In this document: piece by piece, positions 1 through 8,027 of the stretch | Layout: each line of letters starts with the position of its first letter | How positions within the stretch are numbered: the first letter of the stretch is position 1 | From: Lysobacterales bacterium | Lineage (GTDB): Bacteria; Pseudomonadota; Gammaproteobacteria; Xanthomonadales; Rhodanobacteraceae | Direction of reading: 5' to 3' | Length of the DNA stretch: 12,333 nucleotides | Assembly (NCBI GenBank): GCA_013298265.1 | Contig: JAAFHE010000041.1 | Span: 1-12,333 of the forward strand | Program-made: the position numbers and the translations under genes | Notes under the pieces: generated by a model | Told to the model about the DNA's origin: nothing | Databases searched by the model: none | The model's input: the letters and a program-made list of their open reading frames with translations, nothing else

Positions 1-1176
1 GGCGGCCTGTTGTTCGTCGATCTCGACGACGCCACCAACCTTCGCGAGCAGGTAGGGCTTATCGGTTTCGACAAGCTGCTCGGCCAGATAGGCGCGTTTC
101 TGGCCACCCACCTGGACGCCAGTGAACTCGTCACACGCTTCGGCGACACCAGCTTCATCGTATTGAGCCCGGACCGCGGCGCGTCCGATCTGGCAACGGG
201 CAGCCGTGACCTGGTCGAGCGTGTCGCGCGCGAACATTTCGACGTCGACAGCCAGAACTACCGCATCGCGTTGCGCGTAGGCATTTGTCCGTTCTCTGCC
301 AACCTCGGGGATGCCGGCGCCATGCTGACGTCAGCCGAGCGCGCAATGAGCGACACGCGCCGTATAGCGGGCAACAGTGTCGGGATCTTCGCGGTCAAGC
401 CGACCGGCGACGCGGCGTTGGTCGAGAATCTTCGCGCAGCCCTGCGCAGCGATTCGTTCCATCTCGTGTTCCAGCCCATTGCCGCACTCGCCAGCGACGA
501 CGAGGGCGAGACCGACGAACAATTCCAGGCCCTGCTGCGCTTGCATGGCGACGACGGCAAGGTGCTTACCGCAAGCCACATCGTGCCGACTGCGGAGCAG
601 GCCGGCCTCATCGACGAGCTCGATCGCTGGGTACTGGGTCGCTGTCTCATGGTGTTGTCCGAACGTGCACGCCAGGGCAGGCCGGTGCGGCTGTTCGCAA
701 GCCAGTCGCTCGCCGCGGCGCGGGATCCAGCGCGCGTGGGCTGGCTACGCCAGCAGCTCGAGACACGCCGCATCGCCGGCAGCCGCCTCGTGCTGGAGCT
801 GCGCTTGCCGCAGAACGCCGCCGACCGCGACGTAGTCGCCGGCTTCGCCGCGGCGGTGCACCAGATCGGTGTGGGCCTGTGCCTGGCCGGCGCGGTGCCG
901 AACGAAGCGGCAGAGGCCGCGATCCAGCATCTGACGGTGGACTTCATCAAGATCGCGCCGGAGTGCATTGCCGATCGCAGCCTGCGTATGCGCGACGAGC
1001 TGCGCAGGCTTGTGCATATGGCCCACGACCACGGCCGCCGCGTGATCGCGCCGCGCATCGAGGATGCGCAAAGCGCGGCTACGCTGTGGACCATCGGCGT
1101 CGATTTCATTCAAGGCAATTTCGTGCAGCATGAGGCGCAGAATCTCGACTACGATTTTCGCGCCGCGACGGGATAG
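1..1176 (+). CDS. FimX-like degenerate GGDEF-EAL protein (5' partial)
   Basis: C-terminal 391 codons of a larger protein whose start lies before the window; the frame is open from base 1. The first residues (LLFVDLDD) match the opening strand of a GGDEF domain. At the active-site loop, residues 48-52 of this fragment read GDTSF instead of GGDEF, so cyclase activity is not expected. An EAL domain follows from about residue 143. FQPI is kept (157-160), but the EAL triad is QAL (176-178), the DDFG segment is replaced by AGAV (296-299), KIDG by KIAP (317-320) and AEGVE by APRIE (350-354). QGNFV (371-375) and a terminal LDYDF are present. In the FimX family such dead domains bind c-di-GMP and control type IV pilus assembly with PilZ and PilB. 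FimX-like is inferred from this pattern of decay; another c-di-GMP receptor is possible. The hybrid kinase starts 70 bp downstream on the same strand, so co-transcription is likely. Confidence 0.75.
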   Translation, partial: GGLLFVDLDDATNLREQVGLIGFDKLLGQIGAFLATHLDASELVTRFGDTSFIVLSPDRGASDLATGSRDLVERVAREHFDVDSQNYRIALRVGICPFSANLGDAGAMLTSAERAMSDTRRIAGNSVGIFAVKPTGDAALVENLRAALRSDSFHLVFQPIAALASDDEGETDEQFQALLRLHGDDGKVLTASHIVPTAEQAGLIDELDRWVLGRCLMVLSERARQGRPVRLFASQSLAAARDPARVGWLRQQLETRRIAGSRLVLELRLPQNAADRDVVAGFAAAVHQIGVGLCLAGAVPNEAAEAAIQHLTVDFIKIAPECIADRSLRMRDELRRLVHMAHDHGRRVIAPRIEDAQSAATLWTIGVDFIQGNFVQHEAQNLDYDFRAATG

Positions 1177-1246
1177 GACTGCACTACGACGGGGACCAGG
1201 CGGATCGGCACGCAGGCGTTCCGGCCGCCGCTGACGAGGGATAAAC

Positions 1247-3667
<2,421 letters not shown>

Positions 3668-3668
3668 A

Positions 3669-3699
3669 ACGACGGAGCGCGCACAGCGCGCTCCGTCGT
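3669..3699. terminator. Bidirectional hairpin between convergent genes
   Basis: A perfect 14-bp inverted repeat with a 3-nt ACA loop begins two bases after the hybrid kinase stop and ends six bases before the bfr stop. It is GC-rich with no clear T tract on either side, so it could act as a shared transcription barrier or mRNA 3'-end protector rather than a textbook intrinsic terminator. Confidence 0.65.
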
Positions 3700-3704
3700 G
3701 CGAC

Positions 3705-4175
3705 TCAGCTACCTATCTTTTTCTGCAGGTAACTTGCTTCGCCGAGCAACTGCATCAGGTTGAGCTGGGTCTCCAGCCAATCGATGTGTTCTTCCTCGGA
3801 CTCGAGGATGTGCTCGAACAGCTCGCGGCTGATGTAGTCGCCAACCTTCTCCGCCTCGGCGATCGCCACGCGCAGGTCGGGCACGGCGGCATATTCGAGT
3901 TTGAGATCGCATTCGAGACATTCACGCGGCGTTTCGCCAATCAGGATCTTGCCCAGATTTTGCAGGTTCGGCAGTCCTTCGAGAAAAAGTATGCGCTCGA
4001 TCAGTTTGTCCGCATGCTTCATCTCGTCGATCGACTCCTTGTACTCGTGATCGGCGAGATCCTTGAAGCCCCAGTTCTTGAACATGCGTGCATGCAGGAA
4101 ATACTGGTTGATCGCAGTCAATTCGTTGTAGAGCGCCTTGTTGAGGTGCTCGATGATCTTGGGGTCGCCCTTCAT
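3705..4175 (-). CDS. bfr: Bacterioferritin
   Basis: 156 residues, the usual Bfr length. It stores iron as a ferric mineral inside a 24-subunit cytoplasmic shell with heme at the dimer interfaces. The four-helix bundle shows the dinuclear ferroxidase ligands E18, E51, H54, E94, E127 and H130, and the heme-binding methionine M52, so this is a heme-containing bacterioferritin and not a plain ferritin. GGAG lies about 9 nt before the ATG. Its release partner Bfd is encoded upstream on the same strand, 455 bp away, so the pair is probably transcribed from separate promoters. A TATAGT -10 element sits 30 bp before the start. The gene converges on the hybrid kinase across a strong hairpin. Confidence 0.96.
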   Translation of the reverse strand: MKGDPKIIEHLNKALYNELTAINQYFLHARMFKNWGFKDLADHEYKESIDEMKHADKLIERILFLEGLPNLQNLGKILIGETPRECLECDLKLEYAAVPDLRVAIAEAEKVGDYISRELFEHILESEEEHIDWLETQLNLMQLLGEASYLQKKIGS

Positions 4176-4204
4176 GGCCGGTGCTCCGTGGGGAATCGGC
4201 GGCG

Positions 4205-4210
4205 ACTATA
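4205..4210 (-). promoter_or_regulatory. Candidate -10 element of bfr
   Basis: TATAGT on the minus strand, five of six matches to the sigma-70 -10 consensus, about 30 bp upstream of the bfr ATG. No good -35 hexamer lies at 16-18 bp. The spacer holds a perfect CGCCGC-ACA-GCGGCG inverted repeat (4216-4230), and the 10-mer AAATGCGAAT (4234-4243, plus-strand reading) lies just upstream. An activator or repressor site here is plausible but not shown. Confidence 0.5.
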
Positions 4211-4553
4211 GCGCCCGCCGCACAGCGGCGAAGAAATGCGAATTGGATGCAATGCCTCTAACGTGAGTCGGGTCGGCACAACCTCAGTCGCAGCCCCTCT
4301 TCTGTGCCGTCGAGCACGCCGCGAAATGATCACGGACCGTTTTCCGGGCCAGACAATTCCGATCTGACCAAGGCAGATCGGGTTCAGGCGTCGAACAAGC
4401 CTAACCCGCCTTTCTCACACCCGTTCGTAGCAAGGCTGTCGAGACGCCGTCCTGATGCGCGCCGCGGACTTCAGTGACGGCGAAGGCATAGCCGACACTC
4501 CGTCGAGCCGGCACGAGCGAGCAGCGCGCGTCAGGGCGAGCGTATCGGCGGCC

Positions 4554-4617
4554 GCAGTAGAAGGGTGGTTAGAAAGCGGGCCAGGATCCCCGGCTAACTG
4601 CCGCGCGGCCCTTCTGC
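4554..4617 (-). terminator. Imperfect long hairpin after bfd
   Basis: Starts 13 bp past the bfd stop. Outer arms AGAAGGG/CCCTTCT (4559-4565 and 4609-4615), a second pair TTAG/CTAA (4569-4572 and 4594-4597), and an inner six-pair stem over GGATCC. There is no T tract on the bfd strand, so it may stabilise the bfd mRNA end or act as a factor-dependent stop. Function is inferred. Confidence 0.35.
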
Positions 4618-4630
4618 AAACAGCATCCGC

Positions 4631-4837
4631 TCAGGCAGCGGCGAGTATTGGCAGTTCGAAAGCGCGCGCGTTGCGCGGCAGCGCCTCATGCAACACCTGC
4701 GCGGCAAAGTCGGCACAGGCGCCACAGCTACCGGCACAACCTGTGCGCATGGTCAGTTCCGCCAATGACCGAACTCCGTCTGCCGCTGCCTGGCGGATGG
4801 TCGAGTCGGTAATGCCGTTGCAGATACAGACGTACAT
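4631..4837 (-). CDS. bfd: Bacterioferritin-associated ferredoxin
   Basis: 68-residue [2Fe-2S] protein that passes electrons to the Bfr heme so that stored ferric iron is reduced and released. The family N-terminus MYVCICNGITD is exact in form; cluster ligands are C4, C6, C38 and C41, with an extra C34. The open frame extends 12 codons further upstream, but the internal ATG is chosen because GGAGGG lies exactly 8 nt before it and the protein then begins as Bfd proteins do. A sigma-70 promoter and a Fur-box-like sequence lie immediately upstream, which fits the known iron-starvation induction of bfd in gammaproteobacteria. The tail after residue 53 (LPRNARAFELPILAAA) is variable in the family. 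Confidence 0.95.
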   Translation of the reverse strand: MYVCICNGITDSTIRQAAADGVRSLAELTMRTGCAGSCGACADFAAQVLHEALPRNARAFELPILAAA

Positions 4838-4861
4838 GGCTGCAGCCCTCCAATGCAGAGC

Positions 4862-4890
4862 ATTGGACTGCAAATGCGAATGAGTGTCAA
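4862..4890 (-). promoter_or_regulatory. Sigma-70 promoter of bfd
   Basis: Minus strand TTGACA (4885-4890, perfect -35), a 17-bp spacer and TCCAAT (4862-4867, four of six). The predicted transcript starts near 4855, giving a leader of under 20 nt that carries the GGAGGG ribosome site. A perfect 7-3-7 palindrome, CCAATGC-AGA-GCATTGG (4850-4866), overlaps the -10 and the start site and may be a second operator. Confidence 0.75.
4870..4888. promoter_or_regulatory. Candidate Fur box in the bfd promoter
   Basis: The 19-bp stretch GCAAATGCGAATGAGTGTC matches the classical Fur consensus GATAATGATAATCATTATC at 12 of 19 positions by direct comparison. It covers the spacer and part of the -35, the usual place for Fur repression. 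The match is weaker in the right half, so the call rests partly on the gene it controls. Confidence 0.55.
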
Positions 4891-4929
4891 CAACCTTCCG
4901 ATCTGAATCTGCGGAAACGGGTGAACGGA

Positions 4930-5475
4930 TCAGCCCGCCTCAGCCAGCACCGTCAACGTGGTGCGCAGCGCAACTGAAGGGCCTTCAAGCTGGACCCGGC
5001 AAGCATTTTCTACCGTGGGAGCGAACTGGCGCAGGGCGCGTTCGTACACCTGACGCTTGAAGGTGACGACATTCTGCGCCGGATACCAGAAATCCACCCA
5101 GCGCCAGATATCGAACTCCGGCTTTTCATTCGCGTCCAGGCGTAAGTGGCGCTCCTCACCCAGGAACCGCAGGAGGAACCAGACCTGTTTCTGACCGATA
5201 CAGACAGGTCGCTCGTTGCGGCGCAGATAGCGGCGCGGCAACCGATAGCGCAGCCACCCCGGCGTCGCGGCGAGCACCTCGACGTGCTCAGGGAACAAAC
5301 CTGTCTCTTCCTGCAACTCCCTATACATGGCTTCAAGCGGTGTTTCGTCGCTACGCATGCCGCCTTGCGGGAACTGCCAACCGTCTCGGTTGATGCGGCG
5401 AGCCCAGAACAGTCGGCCATCGTCCCGCAACAGGACTATGCCCACATTGGGCCTGTAGCCATCGGGATCGATCAC
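4930..5475 (-). CDS. rppH: RNA pyrophosphohydrolase RppH
   Basis: 181 residues, close to the 176 of E. coli RppH. It removes pyrophosphate from 5'-triphosphorylated RNA and so opens mRNAs to RNase E decay. The N-terminus [14 protein letters not shown] is the family signature, and the Nudix box GX5EX7REUXEEXGU spans residues 38-60 with E53, E56 and E57. [20 protein letters not shown] and [13 protein letters not shown] are further RppH blocks. The frame is open to 5550, but the GTG at 5475 is chosen because GGAG lies 7 nt before it and the product then aligns with the family from residue 1. It is transcribed divergently from the tRNA gene. Confidence 0.95.
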   Translation of the reverse strand: MIDPDGYRPNVGIVLLRDDGRLFWARRINRDGWQFPQGGMRSDETPLEAMYRELQEETGLFPEHVEVLAATPGWLRYRLPRRYLRRNERPVCIGQKQVWFLLRFLGEERHLRLDANEKPEFDIWRWVDFWYPAQNVVTFKRQVYERALRQFAPTVENACRVQLEGPSVALRTTLTVLAEAG

Positions 5476-5557
5476 CGGCCGACTCCAGAGAATACGTACT
5501 GGATTGATTCTTCCACAGCGCACGCGGAGCCAGCAAGGCAGCACGGCCATATCCGGC

Positions 5558-5585
5558 TTGACACGCGCCGGGCCAAAGATACAAT
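5558..5585 (+). promoter_or_regulatory. Promoter of the tRNA gene
   Basis: TTGACA (5558-5563), a 16-bp spacer and TACAAT (5580-5585), followed by a GC-only discriminator (CCCCGCCC). A GC-rich discriminator after a good -10 is typical of tRNA and rRNA promoters under stringent (ppGpp) control. The start near 5592 leaves a leader of about 27 nt to be trimmed from the tRNA. Confidence 0.8.
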
Positions 5586-5618
5586 CCCCGCCCTTCTGTC
5601 GGGCACAATTGCCCCAGT

Positions 5619-5695
5619 GGCTAGGTAGCTCAGCCGGTCAGAGCGCGGCACTCATAATGCTGAGGTCGGCGGTTCGATCCCGCCTCTAGCCACCA
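5619..5695 (+). tRNA. tRNA with CAT anticodon, probably elongator tRNA-Met
   Basis: 77 nt with encoded CCA. It folds fully: acceptor GGCTAGG/TCTAGCC (one G-U), D stem GCTC/GAGC, anticodon stem CGGCA/TGCTG with loop CTCATAA, T stem GGCGG/CCGCC with TTCGATC, discriminator A. The anticodon CAT is at 5653-5655. It is not an initiator, because position 1 pairs with position 72. CAT can also belong to tRNA-Ile2 (lysidine-modified); the GGCTA acceptor start and the overall match to known elongator tRNA-Met genes favour Met. Confidence 0.95.
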
Positions 5696-5708
5696 CTTTA
5701 TTCCTTGC

Positions 5709-5733
5709 GACCTTGCCGCTTCACGGCAAGGTC
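5709..5733 (+). terminator. Hairpin between the tRNA and queD
   Basis: Perfect 10-bp stem GACCTTGCCG/CGGCAAGGTC with a CTTCA loop, 14 bp after the tRNA and 14 bp before the queD ATG. It has no T tract. It may mark the tRNA 3' processing boundary or a leaky stop; the only AAGG near queD lies inside its 3' arm. Confidence 0.5.
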
Positions 5734-5747
5734 CGGCCTCGGTACTG

Positions 5748-6104
5748 ATGGATCTGTTCAAGACATTCCAGATCGAGGCTGCGCATCGTCTGCCAGCGGT
5801 GCCGGCCGGCCATAAATGTTCGCGCATGCACGGTCATTCGTTTCGTATTGAAGTGCATGTATCGGGACCGGTAGATCCGCAGTTGGGCTGGGTCATGGAC
5901 TTCGCGGACATCAAGCGAGCGTTCGGGCCGATCTTCGATGCGTTGGATCACCACTGCCTCAACGATATCGCCGGCCTGGAAAACCCGACCAGCGAAAATC
6001 TGGCCATCTGGATCTGGGCACGGCTCAAGCCAGACCTGCCGCAGCTAAGCCGGATCCTGGTCCACGAGACATGTACTTCGGGTTGCAGCTATGCGGGACC
6101 GTAG
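5748..6104 (+). CDS. queD: 6-carboxy-5,6,7,8-tetrahydropterin synthase QueD
   Basis: 118 residues, the standard size of bacterial QueD. It converts 7,8-dihydroneopterin triphosphate to 6-carboxytetrahydropterin in queuosine biosynthesis; queuosine modifies the wobble base of GUN-anticodon tRNAs. Zinc ligands H13 (FQIEAAHRL), H28 and H30 (MHGHSF), catalytic C24 in CSRMHGH, the LDHHCLND block (66-73), PTSENLA (80-86) and E107 in VHET are all present. No clear Shine-Dalgarno precedes the ATG; it starts 52 bp after the tRNA and could be read through from the tRNA promoter. No other queuosine gene is near. Confidence 0.92.
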   Translation: MDLFKTFQIEAAHRLPAVPAGHKCSRMHGHSFRIEVHVSGPVDPQLGWVMDFADIKRAFGPIFDALDHHCLNDIAGLENPTSENLAIWIWARLKPDLPQLSRILVHETCTSGCSYAGP

Positions 6105-6106
6105 CG

Positions 6107-6136
6107 ATCTGCGGAAAAGCAGATAAGATTTCCGCA
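6107..6136 (+). promoter_or_regulatory. Mutually exclusive hairpins between queD and the next gene
   Basis: ATCTGC/GCAGAT (6107-6112 and 6119-6124, loop GGAAAA) competes with TGCGGAAA/TTTCCGCA (6110-6117 and 6129-6136). The second stem ends 8 bp before the GGAGG of the downstream gene. The pairing is exact, but any regulatory role is inference. Confidence 0.35.
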
Positions 6137-6158
6137 CTCATTACGGAGGCGGTGCCAT

Positions 6159-6734
6159 ATGTGCCTATCGCGCTGGCTCGCGCTCTTTCTGCTGGTTGCC
6201 GCTCCGGGGATACAGGCCGCAACAGTTGGTGGCCATGAATTCGCCGATCGCATCAACGTTCCGGGTGTGGGTGCCAACCTGCGCCTGTCCGGTGCAGCGG
6301 TCCTGGATCGCAACTTCGTTCCGTTTTATGCAGCCGCGCTGTATCTGCCGGCATCGGTGCACAGTCTCGACCAGCTGCAATCTGGCCTGAGCGCCTACCG
6401 CGTTGTCATGGTCTGGCAGATCCCGGCGCTTGATGAGACGCATGTAGACGACTACTGGCGCAAAGCGTTTGCCGATGCAGCAGGACCGGAACGGCTGAAA
6501 CGCATCCAGTCCGGCGTCGGGCGATTTGTCGATGTCTTCACCAGCGCTCGTCATGGCCAGGTCATCTTGTTCGATTACATACCGGACGCCGGCATGCGTA
6601 TCTTCGTCGACGACAAGCCGGCCGGGCAGTTGGCCGGTGTCGAATTCAACTCCGCGCTCCTGTCGATTTGGATTGGCGAGAAGTCGCCGCGGGAGTTCCG
6701 AACCGCACTGCTGGCAGGAATCGATCGAAATTGA
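6159..6734 (+). CDS. Exported chalcone isomerase-like domain protein
   Basis: 191 residues beginning with a signal peptide (hydrophobic core about 6-16, likely cut after the A20 of GIQA). The mature part has the pattern of the bacterial chalcone-isomerase-like family: a G-x-x-F start (GGHEF), GANLRLSGAAVLDRNFVPFYAAALYLP, a mid-helix around DDYWRKAFADAAG, and a C-terminal stretch ending in IWIGEKSPREFRTALL. Members are periplasmic proteins of unknown substrate; enzymatic chalcone isomerisation has not generally been shown for the family, so only the fold is claimed. GGAGG lies 9 nt before the ATG. It follows queD by 54 bp on the same strand, and no separate promoter is obvious. Confidence 0.82.
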   Translation: MCLSRWLALFLLVAAPGIQAATVGGHEFADRINVPGVGANLRLSGAAVLDRNFVPFYAAALYLPASVHSLDQLQSGLSAYRVVMVWQIPALDETHVDDYWRKAFADAAGPERLKRIQSGVGRFVDVFTSARHGQVILFDYIPDAGMRIFVDDKPAGQLAGVEFNSALLSIWIGEKSPREFRTALLAGIDRN

Positions 6735-6780
6735 CGCGCCGCGCAATTCAGTTCGGCGAATTTTTCGAGCCAAAAATCAA

Positions 6781-6793
6781 TAAGTTAAACTTA
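6781..6793. promoter_or_regulatory. Palindrome TAAGTT-A-AACTTA upstream of the phasin gene
   Basis: Perfect 6-1-6 inverted repeat within a clearly AT-rich stretch (about 6735-6850) in an otherwise GC-rich window. It lies about 107 bp before the phasin start. It may be an operator or part of an upstream activating region; no regulator is assigned. Confidence 0.4.
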
Positions 6794-6831
6794 CCTTCCG
6801 ACATCAGGGGCGAAATTCTTCAAATTCTCTG

Positions 6832-6860
6832 TTGCGTTGCAACAAAAACCTCGTTACAGT
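6832..6860 (+). promoter_or_regulatory. Phasin promoter with GTTGC-GTT-GCAAC palindrome
   Basis: Best candidate: TTGCGT (6832-6837), 17 bp, TACAGT (6855-6860), with AT-rich DNA upstream that could act as an UP element. The palindrome GTTGC-GTT-GCAAC (6831-6843) overlays the -35. PhaR-type repressors of PHA genes bind TGC-rich inverted repeats at phasin promoters, so this is a candidate PhaR operator. Confidence 0.45.
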
Positions 6861-6899
6861 GCGCCCCGTCACCCCACACCGCCTAACGAGGGCAAGCCA

Positions 6900-7301
6900 A
6901 TGATCGAGCAGTACAACAACCAGGTGCTGGCTTTCAGCAAGAGCTTTGCCGAAGCCGCGTTCAAGGTGCAGGGCCTGGCTCTGCAGAACTTCGAAAAGAT
7001 CGCCGGCCTCCAGCTGAAGACGATTGAAACCAGCGCGACCGCCACCGCGGCATTCGTGACCGAAGCTCTGGAAGTCCGTGACTTCGACGGCCTCAAGGCT
7101 ATCTGGCCGAAGGGCGTCACGCTGGCCAAGGAATCGGCCGAGAAGGCCTACGCGACCAGCCAGGAAGTTTTCGGAATCAGCGTAAAGACCAGCGAAGCGC
7201 TGGGCGAACTGGCCAAGACCAACTTCGCCGCGACCAACGAAACCATCAAGACCAATGTGGATTCGTTCAAGAAAGCCGCTACCGCTGCAGTCACCAAGTA
7301 A
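6900..7301 (+). CDS. Phasin family protein (PHA granule-associated)
   Basis: 133 residues starting MIEQYNNQVLAFSKSFAEAA. It is almost entirely amphipathic helix rich in Ala, Lys, Glu and Thr without Cys, ending in a Lys/Ala-rich tail (TNVDSFKKAATAAVTK). This is the pattern of the PhaP/phasin_2 family that coats polyhydroxyalkanoate granules and limits their size. The ATG at 6900 is chosen over an upstream in-frame start at 6837, because GAGGG lies 7 nt before it and the upstream 21 codons overlap the promoter. It is a single-gene unit with its own promoter and a strong terminator. No PHA synthase is in the window, so the presence of PHA is inferred. Some phasin-like proteins occur in non-PHA producers. 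Confidence 0.9.
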   Translation: MIEQYNNQVLAFSKSFAEAAFKVQGLALQNFEKIAGLQLKTIETSATATAAFVTEALEVRDFDGLKAIWPKGVTLAKESAEKAYATSQEVFGISVKTSEALGELAKTNFAATNETIKTNVDSFKKAATAAVTK

Positions 7302-7327
7302 GCAGTAGCTGAGGCGAGCATCAAGCC

Positions 7328-7366
7328 GCGCTGCGACGACCCTCCCCCTCCCCGTAGTCGTAGCGC
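7328..7366 (+). ncRNA. C-rich-loop hairpin in the phasin 3' UTR, possible 3'-UTR-derived small RNA
   Basis: Ten-pair stem GCGCTGCGAC/GTCGTAGCGC (one G-U) closes a 19-nt loop containing CCCTCCCCCTCCCC. It lies between the phasin stop and its intrinsic terminator. The loop is complementary to GGAGG-type ribosome sites, as in C-rich-loop regulatory RNAs. An RNA ending at about 7408 is a hypothesis. Confidence 0.35.
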
Positions 7367-7373
7367 CGCTTTG

Positions 7374-7408
7374 GACCGGATGACGCAAGTCATCCGGTCT
7401 TTTTCTTT
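7374..7408 (+). terminator. Intrinsic terminator of the phasin gene
   Basis: Perfect 11-bp stem GACCGGATGAC/GTCATCCGGTC with a GCAA tetraloop, followed by TTTTTCTTT. This is a textbook Rho-independent terminator and the strongest in the window. It ends 7 bp from the stop of the convergent MAPEG gene. Confidence 0.95.
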
Positions 7409-7414
7409 GTGCGC

Positions 7415-7804
7415 TCAGGCTAGCGCGGCGACTACGAAAAGCCCGACCATGCAGGCGAGCCCCAGAACCCAGGTCAGACTCCGTAGCTGCGGGCGGTCGC
7501 TCAGGTAGAACGCGCCGTAAATCAGCCTCAGCGCGATGAACAGCACGGCTAACAGGTCGATGCGTCCCTGCGGCGCGTGCACCCACTGTGCGACCAGTAC
7601 GGCCGCCGCGAACGGCGGGAACGCTTCAATTGAATTCAGATGCGCCCAATGCGCACGTGCGCGAAAGCCCGTCAGTTCCGCCTGAAACACGCGCGGTTGA
7701 CGATTGAGCCTGCGCATGCCGGCTTCGTGACCGTATTTCGCGACGGCCGTGAACACGAGCGGCAGCAATGCCGCGATCAAGATACACCACAGGGCAATCG
7801 TCAC
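7415..7804 (-). CDS. MAPEG-family integral membrane protein
   Basis: 129 residues with four membrane helices (about 3-23, 58-76, 83-101, 108-128) and the MAPEG-type motif RAHWAHLNSIEAFPPFAAAV after the first loop (N57, E60). MAPEG proteins include glutathione S-transferase-like and eicosanoid enzymes; bacterial members of this short type are mostly uncharacterised, so no substrate is claimed. The start is GTG with GGAG 7 nt upstream. It lies 223 bp downstream of the STAS gene on the same strand, so an independent promoter is likely, though none is clear in the sequence. Confidence 0.85.
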   Translation of the reverse strand: MTIALWCILIAALLPLVFTAVAKYGHEAGMRRLNRQPRVFQAELTGFRARAHWAHLNSIEAFPPFAAAVLVAQWVHAPQGRIDLLAVLFIALRLIYGAFYLSDRPQLRSLTWVLGLACMVGLFVVAALA

Positions 7805-7930
7805 GCAGGGGCTCCTAGATGACAGTCAGACGGACAGAAAACACACGCTGGCCGATTGACCGTACCATGCGCCGGCGTGGGCACGTAGAAAAACATCGAA
7901 GTGTCCGCGCACCGGGATATGCCACTAGCA

Positions 7931-7953
7931 ATCGAGCGCGTAAGCGCGTTGAT
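7931..7953. other. Hairpin with GTAA tetraloop between the STAS and MAPEG genes
   Basis: ATCGA-GCGC-GTAA-GCGC-TTGAT with one bulged G; nine pairs in total, including one G-T. It is the only clear structure in the 223-bp gap 7805-8027, where I see no gene. It could end the STAS operon, but it lies about 75 bp past its stop and lacks a T tract. Confidence 0.3.
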
Positions 7954-8027
7954 CGACGGATGCAAGTGTGTACCTGCGCCGGACTGGCGGACTGAAAACC
8001 GTCGTCCAACGATTCGTCGAAGAACCC

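Larger units (their letters stand above)
4176..4630. other. 455-bp intergenic region between bfd and bfr
   Basis: No credible protein gene is seen here. The long plus-strand frame from 4455 runs through bfd in antisense and has no coding character. Structures present: the bfr promoter (about 4205-4243); a perfect 8-bp inverted repeat CCGATCTG/CAGATCGG with a 7-nt loop (4359-4381); and an imperfect repeat just after bfd (4554-4617). The length is unusual beside the tight spacing elsewhere in the window, so a small RNA is possible, but no complete promoter-terminator pair is evident. Confidence 0.5.

Noticed and set aside
3786..4211. 141-codon plus-strand frame opposite bfr
   Set aside because: It is antisense to bfr, which has all ferroxidase and heme ligands; no independent coding evidence was found.
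4398..4600. Integron attC-like core (GCCTAAC near 4404 with GTTAGAA near 4568)
   Set aside because: GTTAGAA does not fit the GTTRRRY core, the spacing is long, and there is no integrase or cassette array.
4455..4883. 142-codon plus-strand frame over bfd
   Set aside because: It is antisense to a well-supported bfd gene and has Ala/Ser-rich shadow composition with no ribosome site.
7960..8015. Possible tRNA remnant around ACTGAAAACCG
   Set aside because: No acceptor, D or T stem could be paired around it; only a three-pair anticodon-like stem exists.
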